From Planomonospora_B alba (lineage in GTDB: Bacteria > Actinomycetota > Actinomycetes > Streptosporangiales > Streptosporangiaceae), in NCBI RefSeq assembly GCF_039534085.1, contig NZ_BAAAUT010000008.1:62001-126000 (forward strand): a DNA stretch of 64,000 nucleotides, in the 5' to 3' direction. The first letter of the stretch is position 1. Each line of letters begins with the position of its first letter. This document shows positions 61,290 to 64,000 of this stretch, one piece after another. A model generated the notes under the pieces. That model was given only the letters and a program-made list of their open reading frames with translations, was not told the DNA's origin and made no database searches. The position numbers were made by a program, and so were the translations under genes.

Positions 61290-62723
61290 TCAGCCCATGC
61301 GGGCGATGGACTTGTACTCCAGGTAGGACGCCAGGCCCTCGGGGCCCATCTCGCGCCCGATGCCGCTGGACTTGAAGCCGCCGAACGGGGCGCAGGGCTC
61401 CAGCATGAAGAGGTTGACGCCGTAGGTGCCGGTGCGGACCTGGCGGGCCACCTCCATGCCGTGCTCGGCGTCGGCGGTCCACACCGTGCCGGCCAGGCCG
61501 TAGTCGCTGTCGTTGGCGATGCGGATCGCGTCGGCCTCGTCCTCGTAGGGGATCACGGCCAGCACCGGGCCGAAGATCTCCTCCCGGGCGATGCGCATCT
61601 CGTTGGTCGCGCCGGCGAAGACGGTCGGGGCGACGTACCAGCCGCGTCCGTACGGGCGCTCCAGGCCGCCGACGACCGGCTTGGCGCCCTCGTCGATGCC
61701 GATCCTGATGTAGTTCTCCACCCGCTCCTGCTGGCGCTGGGCGACCAGCGGGCCGATGCCCGTGGCCGGGTCGGCGGGGTCGCCGACCGGCATGCTCCGG
61801 ACCATCGCGGCGACCGCGTCGACCACCTCGTCGTAGCGGCTGCGGGAGGCGAGGATGCGGGTCTGCGCGACGCAGGCCTGGCCGTTGTTCATCAGCGACG
61901 CGATCGACAGGAAGCCCATCGCGGAGGCCAGGTCGCAGTCGTCCAGGATGATCGCGGCGGACTTGCCGCCGAGCTCCAGGCTGACGCGCTTGAGCTGCTC
62001 GCCGCAGATGCTCGCGATGCGGCGGCCGGCCGCGGTGGATCCGGTGAAGGCGACCTTGTCCACCCCGGGGTGGGAGACCAGGTGCTCGCCGGCCTCGCGG
62101 CCCGCGGGCACGATGCTGACGACGCCCTCGGGCAGGCCCGCCTCCTTGATCAGCTCGGCGAGGAGGTAGGAGTCGAGCGGCGTCTCGGGGGCGGGCTTGA
62201 CGACGACCGTGCAGCCCGCGACGAGGGCCGGGGCCAGCTTGGTCATGATCACGAACTGCGGGACGTTCCACGGGACGATCGCGGCGACCACGCCGACGGG
62301 CTCGCGCCGTACGGTGACCGGGCCGAAGGTGCCGGGCCGGTCCTCCTCGACGGCGAACTCCCGGCCCAGCTCGGCGTAGTAGCGCAGGAAGCCGAGCGGC
62401 TGGGGCACCTGCGCCATCTTGGAGAAGGCGATGGGCGAGCCCATCTCCTCGGTGATGATCTCAGCCATCTCCTCCTGGCGGGCCTCGTAGAGGTCGGCGA
62501 GCCTGGCCACGACGGCGGCCCGTTCGGCCATGGTCATCCGGGGCCACGGGCCGTGGTCGAACGCCTGGCGGGCCGCGGCCACCGCGCGGTCCATGTCGGC
62601 GGCGGTGCCCTCCGGCACGCGGCCGACGACCTCCTCGGTGTGGGGCGAGACGACGTCGATCGTGGCCGTGCCCGCCGGGGCCACCCAGTCGCCTCCGATG
62701 AACAGCGTGTCGTGCTGGCGCAT
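61290..62723 (-). CDS. Aldehyde dehydrogenase (NAD-dependent)
   Basis: The 477-residue enzyme has the catalytic Cys284 in NNGQACVAQTRIL and the general-base Glu near 250 in RVSLELGGKSAAI, with VGVVAAIVPWNVPQF and GPVLAVIPYEDEADAIR flanking the NAD fold. It oxidises aldehydes to acids; the substrate is not clear. N-terminus MRQHDTLFIGGDWVAPAG is normal. Convergent with ackA. A GAAC/GTTC dyad upstream suggests a TetR-type regulator. Confidence 0.93.
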   Translation of the reverse strand: MRQHDTLFIGGDWVAPAGTATIDVVSPHTEEVVGRVPEGTAADMDRAVAAARQAFDHGPWPRMTMAERAAVVARLADLYEARQEEMAEIITEEMGSPIAFSKMAQVPQPLGFLRYYAELGREFAVEEDRPGTFGPVTVRREPVGVVAAIVPWNVPQFVIMTKLAPALVAGCTVVVKPAPETPLDSYLLAELIKEAGLPEGVVSIVPAGREAGEHLVSHPGVDKVAFTGSTAAGRRIASICGEQLKRVSLELGGKSAAIILDDCDLASAMGFLSIASLMNNGQACVAQTRILASRSRYDEVVDAVAAMVRSMPVGDPADPATGIGPLVAQRQQERVENYIRIGIDEGAKPVVGGLERPYGRGWYVAPTVFAGATNEMRIAREEIFGPVLAVIPYEDEADAIRIANDSDYGLAGTVWTADAEHGMEVARQVRTGTYGVNLFMLEPCAPFGGFKSSGIGREMGPEGLASYLEYKSIARMG

Positions 62724-62762
62724 GTCTGTTGCCTCCTGGTGGGCGGTCCGGGGCGATGAACT

Positions 62763-62778
62763 GAACTAATGCTTGTTC
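62763..62778 (-). promoter_or_regulatory. Candidate operator of the aldehyde dehydrogenase gene
   Basis: GAACTAATGCTTGTTC carries GAAC/GTTC arms plus an inner A/T match, 40 bases before the start, in an AT-rich stretch. Similar dyads are used by TetR-family regulators. No regulator gene is adjacent. Confidence 0.45.
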
Positions 62779-62867
62779 GGACAGTGTCATCCGCGGGAGG
62801 GACCTCCACAAGGCCCGCCGCCGGGGAAAACCGAACCAGGTTCTGTCAATCATGGCAAGGGTTGCGA

Positions 62868-62911
62868 CCGGAGGGCGGGGTTGCGCACTCACCGGGCGCG
62901 TCGCCCTCCGG
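62868..62911 (+). other. 10-bp hairpin in the 62.7-63.1 kb gap
   Basis: CCGGAGGGCG (62868-62877) pairs with CGCCCTCCGG (62902-62911) across a 24-base loop in the 393-bp gap upstream of the last gene. It could be part of a structured leader; I compared it by eye with the c-di-AMP (ydaO) riboswitch and see no match. Confidence 0.4.
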
Positions 62912-62967
62912 GGCCGTACCCTCGTGGTGCGCCCCTCGGCGCGTCCGGCCGACCCCTAGCTGGAAGG

Positions 62968-62983
62968 TTCGGGCATGCCCGAA
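62968..62983. promoter_or_regulatory. 16-bp perfect palindrome upstream of the last gene
   Basis: TTCGGGCATGCCCGAA is perfectly symmetric, 134 bases before the start of the coiled-coil protein. An inverted repeat AATGGTG/CACCATT at 63022-63044 lies between it and the gene. Likely operator. Confidence 0.5.
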
Positions 62984-63116
62984 ATTGTGGTCATACGTTG
63001 CGACCTGGTAGATAGTTCATCAATGGTGTATGGAATCCACCATTCCGGTGGCGAGCTTGAAGATCGTCTTCTATAGTTTCGCTCCGTCCGCAAGGGCCTC
63101 TGGAGGTGAGCGAAGC

Positions 63117-64000
63117 GTGCGACCGAGCCGCCCGGCGGTGCTGGGCGTCCTGCTCGCGGCGCTCCTGCTGACCCCGGCGATGGCGGGGGCGAGCGCCGGG
63201 CAGATCACCGCCCCCGACCCCGAGGCCAGGTTGAAGAAGCTGACCGCCGAGGCGAGCCGGCTCAACAAGCGCTACCGCGGCCAGGTGCAGACCCTGGAGG
63301 ACGCCCGGGTCAAGGCCAAGAAGGCCACCGAGACCGCCAAGAGCCTCAAGCGCTCCCTGGCCACCACGGAGACCGACGTGGTCCGCTTCGCCCAGACCGC
63401 CTACATGGGCGGTCCGCTGGACAGCGCCGCCATGCTGGGCTTCCGGGGCGACGCCGAGCTCGCCCTCGACCAGGCCGCGACCATGTCCCACCTGGCCGGC
63501 CAGCGCGCCAACCAGCTCGTCCGGCTCAAGGAGCTGATCAGGCGGGCGGACGAGGCGGAGAAGAAGGCCGAGGCCGAGATCGCCGAGCTGGAACGGGACA
63601 TCTCCCGGCTCAAGAAGGACCGTGTCCGGATCGAGGGGCTCCTGGCGAAGTACGGCTTCCAGCAGCCCACCGGGAACGGCGGCCTGACCCCCCGCACGGT
63701 CACCATGCGCAACCTGGTGCTGCAGAACTTCCCGATGCCGTACGGCTACGGCTGCCTGCGCCCCGGCGACCCCGGCGACCACGGCAGCGGCCGGGCCTGC
63801 GACTTCATGATGAGCTCCGGCGGCCGGGTGCCCACCGCCGAGGCCAAGGCCCGCGGCGACCGCCTGGCCCAGTGGGCCATCGACAACGGCGCGCGGCTCG
63901 GCGTGATGTACATCATCTGGCAGCAGAAGTACTACGACGTGCGGACCGGTTCGGGCTGGCGCATGATGTCCGACCGCGGCGGCAACACCGCCAACCACAT
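63117..64000 (+). CDS. Secreted coiled-coil protein with ARB_07466-like C-terminal domain (cut by window edge)
   Basis: Starting at GTG 63117 the frame gives a signal peptide (VLGVLLAALLLTPAMAGASA), a long coiled coil about residues 38-175 (LTAEASRLNKRYRGQVQTLE and VKAKKATETAKSLKR to RADEAEKKAEAEIAELERD) and a C-terminal domain beginning near 190 (TVTMRNLVLQNFPMPYGYGC, ACDFMMSSGGRVPTAE, LGVMYIIWQQKYYDVRTGSG). This architecture resembles NlpC/peptidase-like cell-wall hydrolases and the ARB_07466-type domain of actinomycetes. The end is missing; GGNTANH, where a YDHVHIS-type metal motif would follow, is at the edge. Likely exported to the cell wall; enzymatic role inferred. Confidence 0.75.
   Translation, partial: MRPSRPAVLGVLLAALLLTPAMAGASAGQITAPDPEARLKKLTAEASRLNKRYRGQVQTLEDARVKAKKATETAKSLKRSLATTETDVVRFAQTAYMGGPLDSAAMLGFRGDAELALDQAATMSHLAGQRANQLVRLKELIRRADEAEKKAEAEIAELERDISRLKKDRVRIEGLLAKYGFQQPTGNGGLTPRTVTMRNLVLQNFPMPYGYGCLRPGDPGDHGSGRACDFMMSSGGRVPTAEAKARGDRLAQWAIDNGARLGVMYIIWQQKYYDVRTGSGWRMMSDRGGNTANH

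Noticed and set aside
62820..63116. c-di-AMP (ydaO) riboswitch upstream of the cell-wall protein
   Set aside because: I looked for the conserved elements of this class and found none; only generic hairpins and a palindrome are present.

Overview
The window is high-GC chromosomal DNA from an actinobacterium. The block ndgR-leuCD-hup, cofC-plsC-gpsA-ddl-thiL, rpmB-fakA-recG-rsmD-coaD-DUF177-rpmF-rnc-mutM-acyP-smc-ftsY, the F420 gene cofC, the MhuD-like haem oxygenase, the Tat and lipoprotein signals and the frequent GTG/TTG starts all fit the order Streptosporangiales or a close relative of Streptomyces. That placement is inference from gene order and protein style; no rRNA gene is present. I see no prophage, insertion sequence, CRISPR array or biosynthetic cluster, so this is core chromosome with small accessory insertions.

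Layout. 1-8.4 kb: a truncated heparinase II/III-like secreted protein, an isochorismatase-type hydrolase with its GlxA-type regulator and a divergent HD hydrolase, a haem-degrading monooxygenase with a His-rich insertion, an FAH-family hydrolase translationally coupled to gltX, and a MATE exporter divergent from a PadR regulator. 8.4-14.7 kb: an M3 oligopeptidase, tRNA-Gln and two tRNA-Glu genes with a strong terminator (close to gltX, which charges tRNA-Glu), a thioredoxin-like protein with a C-x-C site, and a large acidic unknown protein. 14-17.5 kb: ndgR divergent from leuCD, then a small helical protein and the nucleoid protein HU. 17.5-27.6 kb: transport, F420, phospholipid, peptidoglycan and thiamine genes, including a Cys/Met-metabolism PLP-fold protein that has lost its lysine. 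27.6-28.4 kb: a VapBC-like toxin-antitoxin pair. 28.5-43.9 kb: a largely co-directional block for ribosomal proteins, DNA repair, CoA, RNA processing, chromosome segregation and protein targeting.

43.9-49.1 kb is an iron-siderophore ABC transporter cassette with two iron boxes in its divergent promoter, next to a Cds1-like cysteine desulfhydrase. A SigR-like ECF sigma factor follows without an adjacent anti-sigma gene. 50-54.5 kb holds a DMT exporter divergent from an XRE-cupin regulator, a polysaccharide deacetylase, a DUF2461 protein and a secreted Cu-Zn superoxide dismutase. 54.8-62.7 kb holds typA, an alpha/beta hydrolase, the pta-ackA acetate operon and an aldehyde dehydrogenase. The window ends inside a secreted coiled-coil protein.

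Points of most interest: the lysine-less PLP-fold protein between gpsA and ddl; the C-x-C thioredoxin-like gene behind a 45-bp dyad; a 16-bp hairpin in the rnc leader that could be an RNase III autoregulatory substrate; a run of four inverted repeats between recG and rsmD; the orphan SigR-like sigma factor; the His-rich MhuD-like protein; and three separate cases where the 3' end of a minus-strand gene is partly repeated just downstream. All domain calls rest on reading motifs by eye; no database search was run.
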